DNA from: Deltaproteobacteria bacterium
GTDB lineage: Bacteria > Desulfobacterota > Desulfobaccia > Desulfobaccales > 0-14-0-80-60-11
Reading direction: 5' to 3'
Assembly (NCBI GenBank): GCA_026388765.1
Contig: JAPLJC010000262.1
Location: forward strand, 1-32,727
DNA: 32,727 nucleotides
Shown in pieces: positions 1 to 7,263 of this stretch; position 1 is the stretch's first letter, and each line of letters starts with the position of its first letter. Below the pieces are notes generated by a model. It was given only the letters and a program-made list of their open reading frames with translations, did no database searches and was not told where the DNA came from. The translations under genes and the position numbers were made by a program.

Positions 1-1900
1 GCTCAAATCGGCTGTAAAGATCTTTAGCGCGGCCGATGATTACCTCATCTAATAAAGAACATGCTCGGACTTGCATAGATGTCATTGGAGTATCTTTATC
101 TTGCGTGACATACCAGAGAACTCTGGCAGGACTCAAGATTCCCCCACCCGAGCGAGCGCTACGATAATAGACGTTTTCGTTGCGCAAAAGGAGATCATCT
201 CTGCCTCCCAATAGTGTCTGACGTGCAATACCTTCGTCAAATAAATGCTGTGCCCAAACCGGCATTATGGAAACGATAAAGTTAGGGATGTTAGCGTCAA
301 GGATTCTCACTGGCCATAACCTTCGTTCCAAATCTGCCAACCTGAGAGAATCTTGTTCCTCTGCCGCATTGAGCAACTCAGCAATCAAATTATCCACTAT
401 GGGCATGGTAGCAGAGAAGCGTTCCCCCAAACTAGATAATCGAGTCAATATGCCTTCTAGATTATCAGCCACCGGTAAACTGATTTTAAACCACTTGTCT
501 TTAAACTTCGTAAAACCGCACTCTTCCAAGGATCGTTCAAACCCTCCCTGAGCTTGAATATCGGTGACTCTGACAAATGGACGATTTTCTTTGACCGATA
601 ACTGGACCGCTCTGCGCAACAAATGGCGTAGCACTGTACCGGATAGGGTTGATCGTGATACTCTGACCATCGGAATCCCAAGTTCTGATACATCACTGCG
701 ATCATACACGATAAAGGCCAGAGGGTTTGAACCTATCTTCTGGCAAAGTTCAACTCTATATCTATTTGATTGAGCAATGAAATTACGAATTTTGGATTCG
801 AACTGGCTTTTCCGTTCTTCAGGGTTCCCACATTGATAAATTGGAAACAGAAGCGAGATAAGACTACTGGGCGCTCTTCGGATTGTCAAAGCGCAAGCTC
901 CCCCCAAACGTCTAGGAAGATATTCGACCTCTCGAATGATTTCGTCTAGACGCCCAATGAACCTTCCTGGAGATAGTATTCGGATACCGAACTCTCTATG
1001 GAATTCCTCAGTTTTCTTCAATATCCCCCTATCCTGAGTAATGAAATAAAGGGCATCTCCCTTGATGGAATAGGCCAACTGTCTGATATCGGATCGATCG
1101 CTCTCATTCGATTGAATTGAGAAGAAAATTGAGAGCCGTTGCTCAAGGCTGAGAACATCATCAAAATTGGCGGTTACGGTTCCAAATTGATTTGCAAATT
1201 TACGCCTGCGCATCCGCTCGGTAGGATTGTCATTTCTTTGGATCTCGTTAAAAGCCTCAGGTGTGATTAGCAGTACCACATCCTCAGCTATCCAGTCTTC
1301 CTGGAGAGCCTTGGCCTCTTCACTAAGTATTCTATCTCTATCAAAGACCTCTGGCAGGGGGTCTTGTAAGCGGTACAAAATATTCATGTCAATGACTGCA
1401 CGGGTCTTTTGGGCCGAACTCTGCTCCATTAATGCCATTAACGGCAATTGGCGTAGCTCCATTTCCCATCGGAGAATGGGGTGACCGCTACGGCCGATGG
1501 TTTCTCCTTTATAGATAAAGCCACTTTTTGGCCAAAAATCAGTTGCATCATAGTCTCGCCGGCAATTCACTTCGAGCCTTAGAAAATTATTTATTGTGAT
1601 GCTACGCAATTTCTTTACGAGGGCTCTGGCAATGCCCATTTTACGATATGGCTCATCGACACATAAGTGCACAATAACCCCTACCGGCCAAACTCCGCCC
1701 CGGTGAACGACACGATAAAGTAGATAACCATAAAATTCATCTTTCCCACTTCGGGCTCGGGCTACTATCACGCACCCCTTGGCTGCGTGTTCCTCGAAAG
1801 CCCCCTCGGGAAAGAACCCAAGGGTCTGGCTGTTCTTACGCCCAAGGTCTTTGACTATAGGCAAGAAGCGCGATTTTTCGTCTATGTATTCTATTATCAT
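1..1900 (-). CDS. GNAT-PIN-GNAT-like-PUA/ASCH-like multidomain protein (partial, runs off left edge)
   Basis: The reading frame is open from an ATG at 1900 down to base 1 (633 codons, no stop in the window). Residues about 1-150 form a GNAT acetyltransferase-like domain with a motif-A acetyl-CoA loop (YRKMGIAR near 85-92). Residues about 168-305 look like a PIN nuclease domain: acidic positions at D171, E216/E219, D268/D271 and D290, the last in an FITQDRGIL stretch typical of PIN strand 4. Residues about 335-475 resemble a second, weaker GNAT-like module. From about 535 on there is a PUA/ASCH/EVE-like domain (RVLWYVT, then VRACSLLDEV). No function can be assigned with certainty; toxin-like or RNA-modifying roles are inference. 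It is AT-rich relative to prmA, is divergent from it, and may be horizontally acquired. Confidence 0.8.
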   Translation of the reverse strand, partial: MIIEYIDEKSRFLPIVKDLGRKNSQTLGFFPEGAFEEHAAKGCVIVARARSGKDEFYGYLLYRVVHRGGVWPVGVIVHLCVDEPYRKMGIARALVKKLRSITINNFLRLEVNCRRDYDATDFWPKSGFIYKGETIGRSGHPILRWEMELRQLPLMALMEQSSAQKTRAVIDMNILYRLQDPLPEVFDRDRILSEEAKALQEDWIAEDVVLLITPEAFNEIQRNDNPTERMRRRKFANQFGTVTANFDDVLSLEQRLSIFFSIQSNESDRSDIRQLAYSIKGDALYFITQDRGILKKTEEFHREFGIRILSPGRFIGRLDEIIREVEYLPRRLGGACALTIRRAPSSLISLLFPIYQCGNPEERKSQFESKIRNFIAQSNRYRVELCQKIGSNPLAFIVYDRSDVSELGIPMVRVSRSTLSGTVLRHLLRRAVQLSVKENRPFVRVTDIQAQGGFERSLEECGFTKFKDKWFKISLPVADNLEGILTRLSSLGERFSATMPIVDNLIAELLNAAEEQDSLRLADLERRLWPVRILDANIPNFIVSIMPVWAQHLFDEGIARQTLLGGRDDLLLRNENVYYRSARSGGGILSPARVLWYVTQDKDTPMTSMQVRACSLLDEVIIGRAKDLYSRFE

Positions 1901-1947
1901 GCTTCCGAAATCTATATCGGAGGATGGTATTATTATTCTCTGATATT

Positions 1948-1976
1948 TCAATAAGAGGTAGAAAAATATTTGTCAA
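1948..1976 (-). promoter_or_regulatory. Sigma-70-type promoter of the GNAT-PIN gene
   Basis: Read on the minus strand, a perfect TTGACA (1976-1971) is followed after 17 bases by TATTGA (1953-1948). It lies about 50 bases upstream of the ATG at 1900 and points into that gene. The -10 matches the consensus only partly. Confidence 0.5.
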
Positions 1977-2017
1977 GCAAATAGCTACTCTGATTGATAT
2001 ATTTGGTTTTAGAATTA

Positions 2018-2046
2018 TTGCAAACTCGACTGCTCTTGACTATAAT
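2018..2046 (+). promoter_or_regulatory. Promoter of prmA, predicted near-leaderless start
   Basis: TTGCAA (2018-2023), a 17-base spacer and a perfect TATAAT (2041-2046). The expected transcription start, about 7 bases after the -10, falls at about 2053. The ATG of prmA is at 2055 and no Shine-Dalgarno sequence precedes it. The mRNA may therefore be leaderless or nearly so. Confidence 0.6.
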
Positions 2047-2054
2047 TATTCAAT

Positions 2055-2948
2055 ATGGCTAAAGAAACCTGGATTGAGGTGCGCTTCCTGATGCCGGCCG
2101 GGATGCAGGAGGAGGGGGGCCTGTTCCTCACGGAGTTCAGCGGCCGGGGGGTAATCCTGGAGGAGGAGGGGGCGCCGGCTGGAGGGGTGATTGTCCGGGC
2201 CTTTTTCCGGCCCGAGGAATTTGGCGCCTGGCAGGAGGAGCAGTTGCAGGAATACCTGAAGCGCCTGGCCGGCCATGATCTCTTGCCCCTGGGGCTGGAG
2301 ATGCGCCAGGTGGCCGAGGAGGATTGGGCCGAGGCCTGGAAGGCCCATTTCAAGGCCCAGAAGGTCACCGACCGCCTGGTGATTTGTCCGCCCTGGGAGG
2401 ACTATGCCCCGGCGGCCGGGGAGATCGTGGTCACCATCTACCCGGGCATGGCCTTCGGCACCGGCCGGCATGCCACGACGCTCTTGTGCCTTAAGGCGCT
2501 GGAGGAGGTCTGGGAGCAGGACCTGCCGGAGACTCACAAGCCCTGGCAGGTGCTGGACGTGGGCACCGGCACCGGCATCCTGGCCCTGGCCGCGGCGCGC
2601 CTGGGAGCGGGGGTGCTGGCCATCGACGTGGACCCCGAAGCGGTGGCCGCGGCCCTGGAAAACGTGCGCCTGAATGCTTTGGAGGAACGGATTTTGGTGG
2701 AGGACACCCTGCTCCAGGCCATCCGGCAGCAATTCGCCTTGATCCTGGCCAACCTCACCACCCTGGACCTGCTGCACCTGGCCGATTCCTTGACGGGCCG
2801 ACTCTTGAGCGGCGGGGCCTTGATCATTTCAGGGTTTCTGGAGAAAGACCGGCCGCAGTTGGAGGCCCGTTTCCTGGGGTTGGGGCTGACCGAGGCCGGT
2901 TATTTCAGCCAGGACGATTGGGGCGTCTTGATCTTGCGGCGGCCGTGA
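2055..2948 (+). CDS. prmA: Ribosomal protein L11 methyltransferase PrmA
   Basis: A cytoplasmic SAM-dependent enzyme that methylates ribosomal protein L11 on lysines and the N-terminus. The 297-residue length is normal. The N-terminal substrate-recognition part (about 1-110) is followed by the Rossmann-fold methyltransferase. Visible motifs are MAFGTGRHATT (family FGTGxHxTT), SAM-binding LDVGTGTGILALAAA, acidic AIDVDPEAV and ILANLTTLDLL at the active-site strand. It starts 154 bases from the divergent GNAT-PIN gene under its own TATAAT promoter. The ATG has no Shine-Dalgarno sequence, which fits leaderless initiation. The stop codon touches a heptamer tandem array. Confidence 0.95.
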   Translation: MAKETWIEVRFLMPAGMQEEGGLFLTEFSGRGVILEEEGAPAGGVIVRAFFRPEEFGAWQEEQLQEYLKRLAGHDLLPLGLEMRQVAEEDWAEAWKAHFKAQKVTDRLVICPPWEDYAPAAGEIVVTIYPGMAFGTGRHATTLLCLKALEEVWEQDLPETHKPWQVLDVGTGTGILALAAARLGAGVLAIDVDPEAVAAALENVRLNALEERILVEDTLLQAIRQQFALILANLTTLDLLHLADSLTGRLLSGGALIISGFLEKDRPQLEARFLGLGLTEAGYFSQDDWGVLILRRP

Positions 2949-2994
2949 GTCAGTAGTCAGTAGTCAGTAGTCAGTAGTCAGTAGTCAGTAGTCA
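2948..2994. repeat. Heptamer tandem array (AGTCAGT), about 6.7 copies
   Basis: Six exact copies of AGTCAGT plus AGTCA, starting in the last base of the prmA stop codon. There are no spacers, so it is not CRISPR. Arrays of this kind are prone to copy-number slippage. Confidence 0.97.
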
Positions 2995-3141
2995 AATGAT
3001 TATGGCGGTTTTTTTTGATGTCAAGGTAAAAGTTTTATGAAATTAAAGACATATTACAAAAGGCATGGTTTTTCGGCAAGGAGCTGCAAATAATAATCAG
3101 TAAGCTGATGTGCGGCGAAGCCCGAAGTTAGCTTTTTTTCT

Positions 3142-3241
3142 CTTCCCCCTGAGAGGGGAGGGTAGGTTGGGGGTGAGATAGTCTTTAAAATTAAATACGT
3201 TAGCCACCCTCCCCCCAGCCCCCTCCCCTCAAGGGAAGGGG
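3142..3241. repeat. Inverted pair of REP-like palindromic intergenic repeats
   Basis: A unit at 3142-3177 (CTTCCCCCTGAGAGGGGAGG and following) and an inverted relative at 3205-3241 face each other across about 27 AT-rich bases. A third copy lies at 3604-3649, beyond the next gene. Such C/G-rich units with an internal CCCCTCAAGGGG-type hairpin are dispersed in many bacterial genomes. The rest of 2949-3271 shows no gene. Confidence 0.7.
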
Positions 3242-3271
3242 ATAAAACCAATCTTGATAATGGAGAACGCC

Positions 3272-3583
3272 ATGAAGGAATTCTTACAGAAGGCCTGGTT
3301 ATTTGGCGCCGGGGTGTTTGAGTTCACCAAGGAAAAAGTGGAGGAACTGGTCCAGGAGATGGTGCGCCGAGGGGAAATCAGCCAGAAGGAGAGCCCCGAG
3401 ACGGTGAAGGAGTTCCTGGCTAAGGCCCAGGAGGCGCAGACGGCCTTGGTGGAACGGGTCAAGGGAATGGTGAATAAGGCCCTGGCGGAGGCGAAGCCGG
3501 CCCTGGCCGCGGACCTGGAGGCCCTGGAGAAACGGCTGGCGGCGCTGGAAGAAGAGGTGAGGAAGTTGAAGGAGGATGGGTGA
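3272..3583 (+). CDS. Phasin-like small coiled-coil protein
   Basis: The chosen ATG at 3272 has a good Shine-Dalgarno sequence (GGAG at 3262-3265) and gives 103 residues. In-frame starts further up (TTG 3254, ATG 3260) are less well placed. The protein is highly charged and helical: an N-terminal amphipathic stretch (MKEFLQKAWLFGAGVFEFT), then KEKVEELVQEMVRRGEIS and a C-terminal heptad-like coiled coil (ADLEALEKRLAALEEEVRKL). This layout matches the short phasin/PhaI-like family. Members elsewhere coat polyhydroxyalkanoate granules, but many in anaerobes have no known PHA role. No PHA genes are visible here, so granule binding is inference. The gene is flanked on both sides by REP-like repeats. 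Confidence 0.7.
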   Translation: MKEFLQKAWLFGAGVFEFTKEKVEELVQEMVRRGEISQKESPETVKEFLAKAQEAQTALVERVKGMVNKALAEAKPALAADLEALEKRLAALEEEVRKLKEDG

Positions 3584-3603
3584 GCCAACGGAAAGGAGTT
3601 TCG

Positions 3604-3649
3604 CCACCCCCACCCCAGCCCTCCCCCCTCAAGGGGGAGGGGGTAAAAG
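3604..3649. repeat. REP-like palindromic repeat
   Basis: The same family as 3142-3241, with an internal hairpin CCCCCTCAAGGGGG. It sits between the phasin-like gene and rsmE and may act as a transcript 3'-end structure. Confidence 0.65.
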
Positions 3650-3709
3650 CAGGAACTTATTTGATGCACTGATTAGACTTCCTAACTCGTAACTGCTAGC
3701 TGACTAAAT

Positions 3710-4438
3710 ATGCGCCGCTTCTATGCACCGCCCGAGCGTTTTCAGGATGACACGGTGTGGCTCGACTCCGAGGAAACCCGGCATCTGGCCCGGGTCTTGC
3801 GCCTGGGGGTGGGCGAGAAGGTGGAGGTTTGCGATGGCGCCGGCAGGAATGTCGAAGCCCGGGTGGCGGTCATAGAGGCTGGCGGGGCGCAATTGCAGGT
3901 GCTCCGGGAGTTGGCCTTTTGGGGGGAATCGCCCCTGCGCCTGGTGCTGGGCATCGGCCTGGCCAAAGGGGAGGCCCTGGATGGGGTGCTGCGCCAGGCC
4001 ACCGAAATGGGGGTGCAGCAAATTATCCCGTTTATCTCAGAGCGCTCGGAACGGGTGACCCGGGAGCGATTCCTACGGCGCCGGGAACGCTGGCAGCGCT
4101 TGGCCCGGGAAATCATTAAATCCTGCCAACGATCGGTGCTACCGGAGATCAGCGCGGTGCAGGAGTTTGGCGCGGTGTTGGCGGGCCCCGAGGCGGTGAA
4201 ACTCATCTTTTGGGAAGAAGAGCGGGGCGGGGGACTGCAAGCCTGCCTGAGCCAGCCCCGACCGGCCGCGGCCCGGGTCCTCATAGGCCCCGAGGGAGGC
4301 TTTGCCGCCGCTGAGGTGGACCGGGCAAAGGCTGCGGGCTTTAAGGTGGTGAGTCTGGGACCCCGGCGCCTCAAGGTCGAGACCGCGGCCCTGGCGGCCC
4401 TCACCCTGCTGCAGTTCGCCTGGGGGGACCTGGCCTGA
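3710..4438 (+). CDS. rsmE: 16S rRNA (uracil-1498-N3)-methyltransferase RsmE
   Basis: Methylates N3 of U1498 in 16S rRNA near the decoding centre, using SAM and a SPOUT-class trefoil-knot fold. The 242-residue length is typical. The N-terminal PUA-like domain begins MRRFYAPP and contains RHLARVLRLGVGEKVEVCDG. The C-terminal knot shows the family signatures ERSERV (substrate side), IGPEGGFAAAEV (SAM-binding loop) and LGPRRLKVETAALAALTLLQ (final knot). The start has no clear Shine-Dalgarno sequence. It follows prmA and the phasin-like gene on the same strand but is separated from them by repeats, so co-transcription is uncertain. Confidence 0.96.
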   Translation: MRRFYAPPERFQDDTVWLDSEETRHLARVLRLGVGEKVEVCDGAGRNVEARVAVIEAGGAQLQVLRELAFWGESPLRLVLGIGLAKGEALDGVLRQATEMGVQQIIPFISERSERVTRERFLRRRERWQRLAREIIKSCQRSVLPEISAVQEFGAVLAGPEAVKLIFWEEERGGGLQACLSQPRPAAARVLIGPEGGFAAAEVDRAKAAGFKVVSLGPRRLKVETAALAALTLLQFAWGDLA

Positions 4439-4444
4439 AGAATA

Positions 4445-4500
4445 GTTCAAAGTTCAAGGTTCAAGGTTCAAAGTTCAAAGTTCAAAGTTCAAAGTTCAAA
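4445..4500. repeat. Heptamer tandem array (GTTCAAA/GTTCAAG), 8 copies
   Basis: Eight 7-base units: copies 2 and 3 end in G, the others in A. It begins six bases after the rsmE stop. One further GTTCAAA lies at 4691-4697, beyond the palindromic element at 4506-4686, so the element seems to interrupt or abut the array. Confidence 0.95.
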
Positions 4501-4505
4501 GTTGT

Positions 4506-4686
4506 GACCTCTGCGAAAGTCCTCCAATCTGTCATTCTGAGGTAGCGAAGCGACTGAAGAATCTCGGTTTGGTAGCACAGCATTTCCAGGCTGTGCCCAT
4601 TCCAGCACAGGCTAGAAAGCCTGTGCCACCAAAAGCCGAGATCCTTCGCTTCGCTCAGGATGACAAAAAGGCTTTTCGCAGAGGTC
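4506..4686. mobile_element. MITE-like palindromic element, about 181 bp
   Basis: Terminal inverted repeats: GACCTCTGCGAAAG at 4506-4519 and CTTTTCGCAGAGGTC at 4672-4686. Nested inside is a second inverted pair of the widespread TCATTCTGAG/AGCGAAGCG type (about 4530-4565 against 4634-4664), and a central hairpin CACAGGCT/AGCCTGTG. It has no coding capacity. It is probably a non-autonomous miniature element or a compound palindromic repeat; no transposase is present nearby. Confidence 0.7.
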
Positions 4687-4728
4687 TTAAGTTCAAAGTT
4701 GGCTAAGATGCCGGAGTTTTTATAACTT

Positions 4729-5661
4729 ATGGGAGAGCCGACGGTTCCTGAGGGACTGCCATACCTGGATCTCAATACCCATCTGCGGCGGCGTTTTGGG
4801 GTGCGGGTGCAGAAGATCACTCTGGACGCCGGCCTGACCTGCCCGAACCGGGACGGCCAGGTGTCCGGCGGCGGTTGTCTCTATTGCAACGCCCGGGGCT
4901 CCGGCACCGGCGCCTGGGCCCGGGGGCTCAACCTCAAGGCGCAAATGCAGGAGGGCCTGGCCCGCCTCAAGGCCCGCTATCAGGCTTCCCGGTTCATCGC
5001 TTATTTCCAGAGCTTTTCCAATACCTACGCCCCGGTGGCGCAACTGCGGGCCCTCTATGATGAGGCCCTGGCCTTTCCCGAGGTGGTGGGCCTGAGTATC
5101 GGCACCCGCCCCGATTGCCTGGGCGATGAGGTGCTGGATTTGCTGGCGGCCTATGCCCAGGAACGCCTGCTGTGGCTGGAGCTGGGGCTGCAGTCGGCCC
5201 ACGATCAGACCTTAAAGGCCCTGAACCGGGGCCATGACGTCGCCTGTTTCTCCCGGGCCGTGGCCCGGGCTGCGGCGCGAGGTCTGGAGGTAGTGGCCCA
5301 CGTGATCTTGGGGCTACCCGGGGAGGGCCCCAGGGAGATGGCGGCCACTGCGGCTTATCTGGCCCGGCTGCCCTTGCAAGGGGTCAAGATCCACCTGCTT
5401 TACGTGGTCAAGGGCGCCAAACTGGCCCGGCTCCATCAGGACGGGGCCTACACCTGCCTCACGGAAGATGAATATGTCCGTCTGGTGGCGGATTTTGTGG
5501 AACTCCTGCCGCCCCAATTCGTCATCCACCGCCTCACCGGGGATCCCCACCGCCAAGAACTGCTGGCGCCGGACTGGTGCCTGGACAAGCCCCGGGTTCT
5601 GGGCCTTATCCGGGAAGAGTTCGCCCGCCGGGGCAGCCGCCAGGGGAGCCGACTGAAGTGA
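4729..5661 (+). CDS. Radical SAM protein, TIGR01212 (YhcC-like) family
   Basis: A 310-residue cytoplasmic radical SAM enzyme. The 4Fe-4S cluster cysteines are C38, C50 and C53 (CPNRDGQVSGGGCLYC, a CX11CX2C spacing typical of YhcC relatives). The TIM-barrel core follows: YFQSFSNTYAP, LSIGTRPDCL, LWLELGLQSAHDQTL, and VVAHVILGLPGEG near the SAM site. Length matches E. coli YhcC (about 309). The substrate is not established for the family; tRNA or nucleic-acid modification is only a suggestion. The start has no good Shine-Dalgarno sequence (GGAG lies 12 bases upstream). A TATAAC at 4721-4726 is suspiciously close to the ATG, so initiation could be elsewhere. Confidence 0.9.
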   Translation: MGEPTVPEGLPYLDLNTHLRRRFGVRVQKITLDAGLTCPNRDGQVSGGGCLYCNARGSGTGAWARGLNLKAQMQEGLARLKARYQASRFIAYFQSFSNTYAPVAQLRALYDEALAFPEVVGLSIGTRPDCLGDEVLDLLAAYAQERLLWLELGLQSAHDQTLKALNRGHDVACFSRAVARAAARGLEVVAHVILGLPGEGPREMAATAAYLARLPLQGVKIHLLYVVKGAKLARLHQDGAYTCLTEDEYVRLVADFVELLPPQFVIHRLTGDPHRQELLAPDWCLDKPRVLGLIREEFARRGSRQGSRLK

Positions 5662-5795
5662 GCAGTGAGCAGTAAAAGCAGGAGTTCTCATAATTTTGAA
5701 TCCTCATAGTAAGAGAAAAAAGACTTTGCCGGGATGCGACACTTTGGCTATATTGAGGGCAAATTTTCGAACCCGAGGACAAGACCAAAAAAAGA

Positions 5796-6605
5796 ATGAC
5801 TTCCAAGAATCCTGAGAACAACCAGGCTGCCGCGGTCCCCCCGGCCTTTTGGCAGCAAGGGCTGGCCTCCATGCGGCGCTACTGGCTCATCTGGTCCCTG
5901 GTGGGGCTGGCGCTGCTGGGCCTGTTGGCTTATTTCACCAGGTGGGCGGTGTGCAGCAGCGGCATGTGGGATTGGGTTTGCCACTATTACGACCTCCTGG
6001 ACGACAAAGAGAAGGTGCGGGCCTTCCTGCAGGCCGCCGGCCCGGCGGCGCCCTTGACCTTCATCCTCACCCAGATCCTGCAAGTGGTGTTCGCGCCCAT
6101 TCCGGGAGAGGCCACCGGTTTTATCGGCGGCTACCTGTTCGGGGTGCCCCTGGGGATGCTGTACTCCACCATCGGCCTGACCGTCGGCTCCCTGATGGCT
6201 TTTATGCTGGGGCGCTGGCTGGAACATAAGTTCGTAGCCCGAGTGGTCAGCAAGGAGAGCATCGAGAAGTTTGATTTTTTGATGGAGCGCCAGGGGGCCC
6301 TTATCGCCTTTTTTCTTTTTGTGGTACCCGGTTTTCCCAAGGACTACCTCTGCTTCATCCTGGGCCTGAGCACCATGTCCTGGAGGCTTTTTTTACTCTT
6401 GTCCACCGTGGGCCGGCTACCCGGCACCCTGATGCTCACCTTGCAGGGGGCCCAGGTTTACAAGGGCAATTACATGGTTACCGGGCTGCTGCTGGGCTTC
6501 TGTCTGCTGTTGGCAGGGATGCTTTATTACTACCGGGAGCCGCTGTATCACTGGCTGCGCAGCTGGCATGAGAATCAGGTGAATAATCACTCAAGCGAGG
6601 TCTGA
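5796..6605 (+). CDS. TVP38/TMEM64 (VTT domain, DedA-superfamily) inner-membrane protein
   Basis: 269 residues with a short charged N-terminus, a first membrane segment at about 30-46 (WLIWSLVGLALLGLLAYF) and a VTT/SNARE-associated domain. The hallmark reentrant motif is APIPGEATGFIGGYLFG, followed by LYSTIGLTVGSLMAFMLGR and FFLFVVPGFPKDYLCFILG. One or two more membrane segments follow near the C-terminus. The family includes DedA/TMEM41-like lipid scramblases and transporters, so a role in lipid handling is inference. It stands alone on the plus strand and ends just before two hairpins at 6652-6724. A separate DedA paralogue lies at 24600-25277. Confidence 0.85.
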   Translation: MTSKNPENNQAAAVPPAFWQQGLASMRRYWLIWSLVGLALLGLLAYFTRWAVCSSGMWDWVCHYYDLLDDKEKVRAFLQAAGPAAPLTFILTQILQVVFAPIPGEATGFIGGYLFGVPLGMLYSTIGLTVGSLMAFMLGRWLEHKFVARVVSKESIEKFDFLMERQGALIAFFLFVVPGFPKDYLCFILGLSTMSWRLFLLLSTVGRLPGTLMLTLQGAQVYKGNYMVTGLLLGFCLLLAGMLYYYREPLYHWLRSWHENQVNNHSSEV

Positions 6606-6651
6606 GCAGGCGGTCTTATTGGTTGGGGAAAGTTATTCAGGGGTGAAAATT

Positions 6652-6687
6652 GAGGGGAGGACCGGCATTGATGCCGGGCCTCCCCTC
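6652..6687. other. Strong nearly perfect 36-nt hairpin
   Basis: GAGGGGAGG pairs with CCTCCCCTC, and inside it CCGGCA pairs with TGCCGG around a TTGA loop. On the minus strand it is followed by AATTTTC, so it could end a minus-strand transcript. On the plus strand no T-run follows directly. Confidence 0.7.
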
Positions 6688-6691
6688 GAAG

Positions 6692-6724
6692 CTCCTGCTG
6701 CCCTAGCGGGCAGTTAGGAGTTTT
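6692..6724 (+). terminator. Probable intrinsic terminator downstream of the VTT-domain gene
   Basis: CTCCTGCTGCCC pairs with GGGCAGTTAGGAG (small internal bulge) across a TAGC loop and is followed by TTTT. It lies about 85 bases after the stop at 6605. Confidence 0.55.
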
Positions 6725-6990
6725 GCACCGCCTTACCGGGTTGGGGAGAATCGCCCGGACTGGCGGCTGGCGGGAAAATCCCCAAAAATTTTTGTCGATG
6801 GTTCGGCCGTGGTTTCCAGGCGGCCCCTCTCACCCAGGACTCGCTTTAACCGGCCCGGATGGTTACTCCTGTGACGACACCTCAGCACGGCTGCGCCCGA
6901 TCTCTTACCTAAATATTATGAACGAGGCCCGACGCGTCCGGCTCGGATCCCTCCATACGGGGCCGCTCTTGCATTAAGAGTGACAGAAAA
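6725..6990. other. Intergenic stretch, no recognised gene
   Basis: This lies between the hairpins and the 3' end of the HU gene. It is GC-rich and rich in short inverted repeats. I compared it by eye with tmRNA, 6S, SRP, RNase P, cobalamin, TPP and c-di-GMP motifs and saw no match. Open frames here look unlike proteins. Confidence 0.5.
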
Positions 6991-7263
6991 CTACTTTACC
7001 ATGTCTTTCAGCTGTTTTCCCGGTTTGAACTTCACTACCTTGGTGGCCGGAATCTTGATGGGCTTGCCGGTTTGCGGATTCCGACCTTCCCGGGCCTTCC
7101 GTTCCGTCACGGAAAAGGTGCCAAAGCCTGCCAACGCCAGGCGGCCCTGCTTCTTCAGGGTGGCTGAAACGATCCGGATCAGGCTGTTGATGGCTTTTTC
7201 CGCATCCACTTTCCTAACTTGGGCCTCTCCCGCGACTGCTGCAATCAATTCTGCTTTGGTCAT
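6991..7263 (-). CDS. hup: HU-family DNA-binding protein
   Basis: A 90-residue nucleoid-associated histone-like protein; it binds DNA as a dimer and bends it. The family signature is complete: N-terminal helices (MTKAELIAAVAGEAQVRK), LALAGFGTFSV at the beta saddle, and the DNA-contacting arm GRNPQTGKPIKIPATKVVKF with the tip Asn-Pro. The ATG at 7263 is preceded by GAAAGG at Shine-Dalgarno distance in a purine-rich leader. It is monocistronic in appearance: lptG lies over 400 bases upstream on the same strand. It could be an HU or IHF-like variant; sequence alone favours HU. Confidence 0.96.
   Translation of the reverse strand: MTKAELIAAVAGEAQVRKVDAEKAINSLIRIVSATLKKQGRLALAGFGTFSVTERKAREGRNPQTGKPIKIPATKVVKFKPGKQLKDMVK

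Noticed and set aside
2046-2777. Minus-strand open frame across prmA
   Set aside because: A shadow of prmA with no recognisable motif.
2948-2994. Possible CRISPR array
   Set aside because: 7-base units without spacers; no cas genes anywhere in the window.
4482-4820. Minus-strand frame over the MITE-like element
   Set aside because: It is made of the palindromic repeats and the start of the radical SAM gene; not coding.
6723-6977. 84-codon plus-strand frame downstream of the VTT gene
   Set aside because: No Shine-Dalgarno sequence, no family resemblance, and it overlaps hairpin-rich intergenic DNA.
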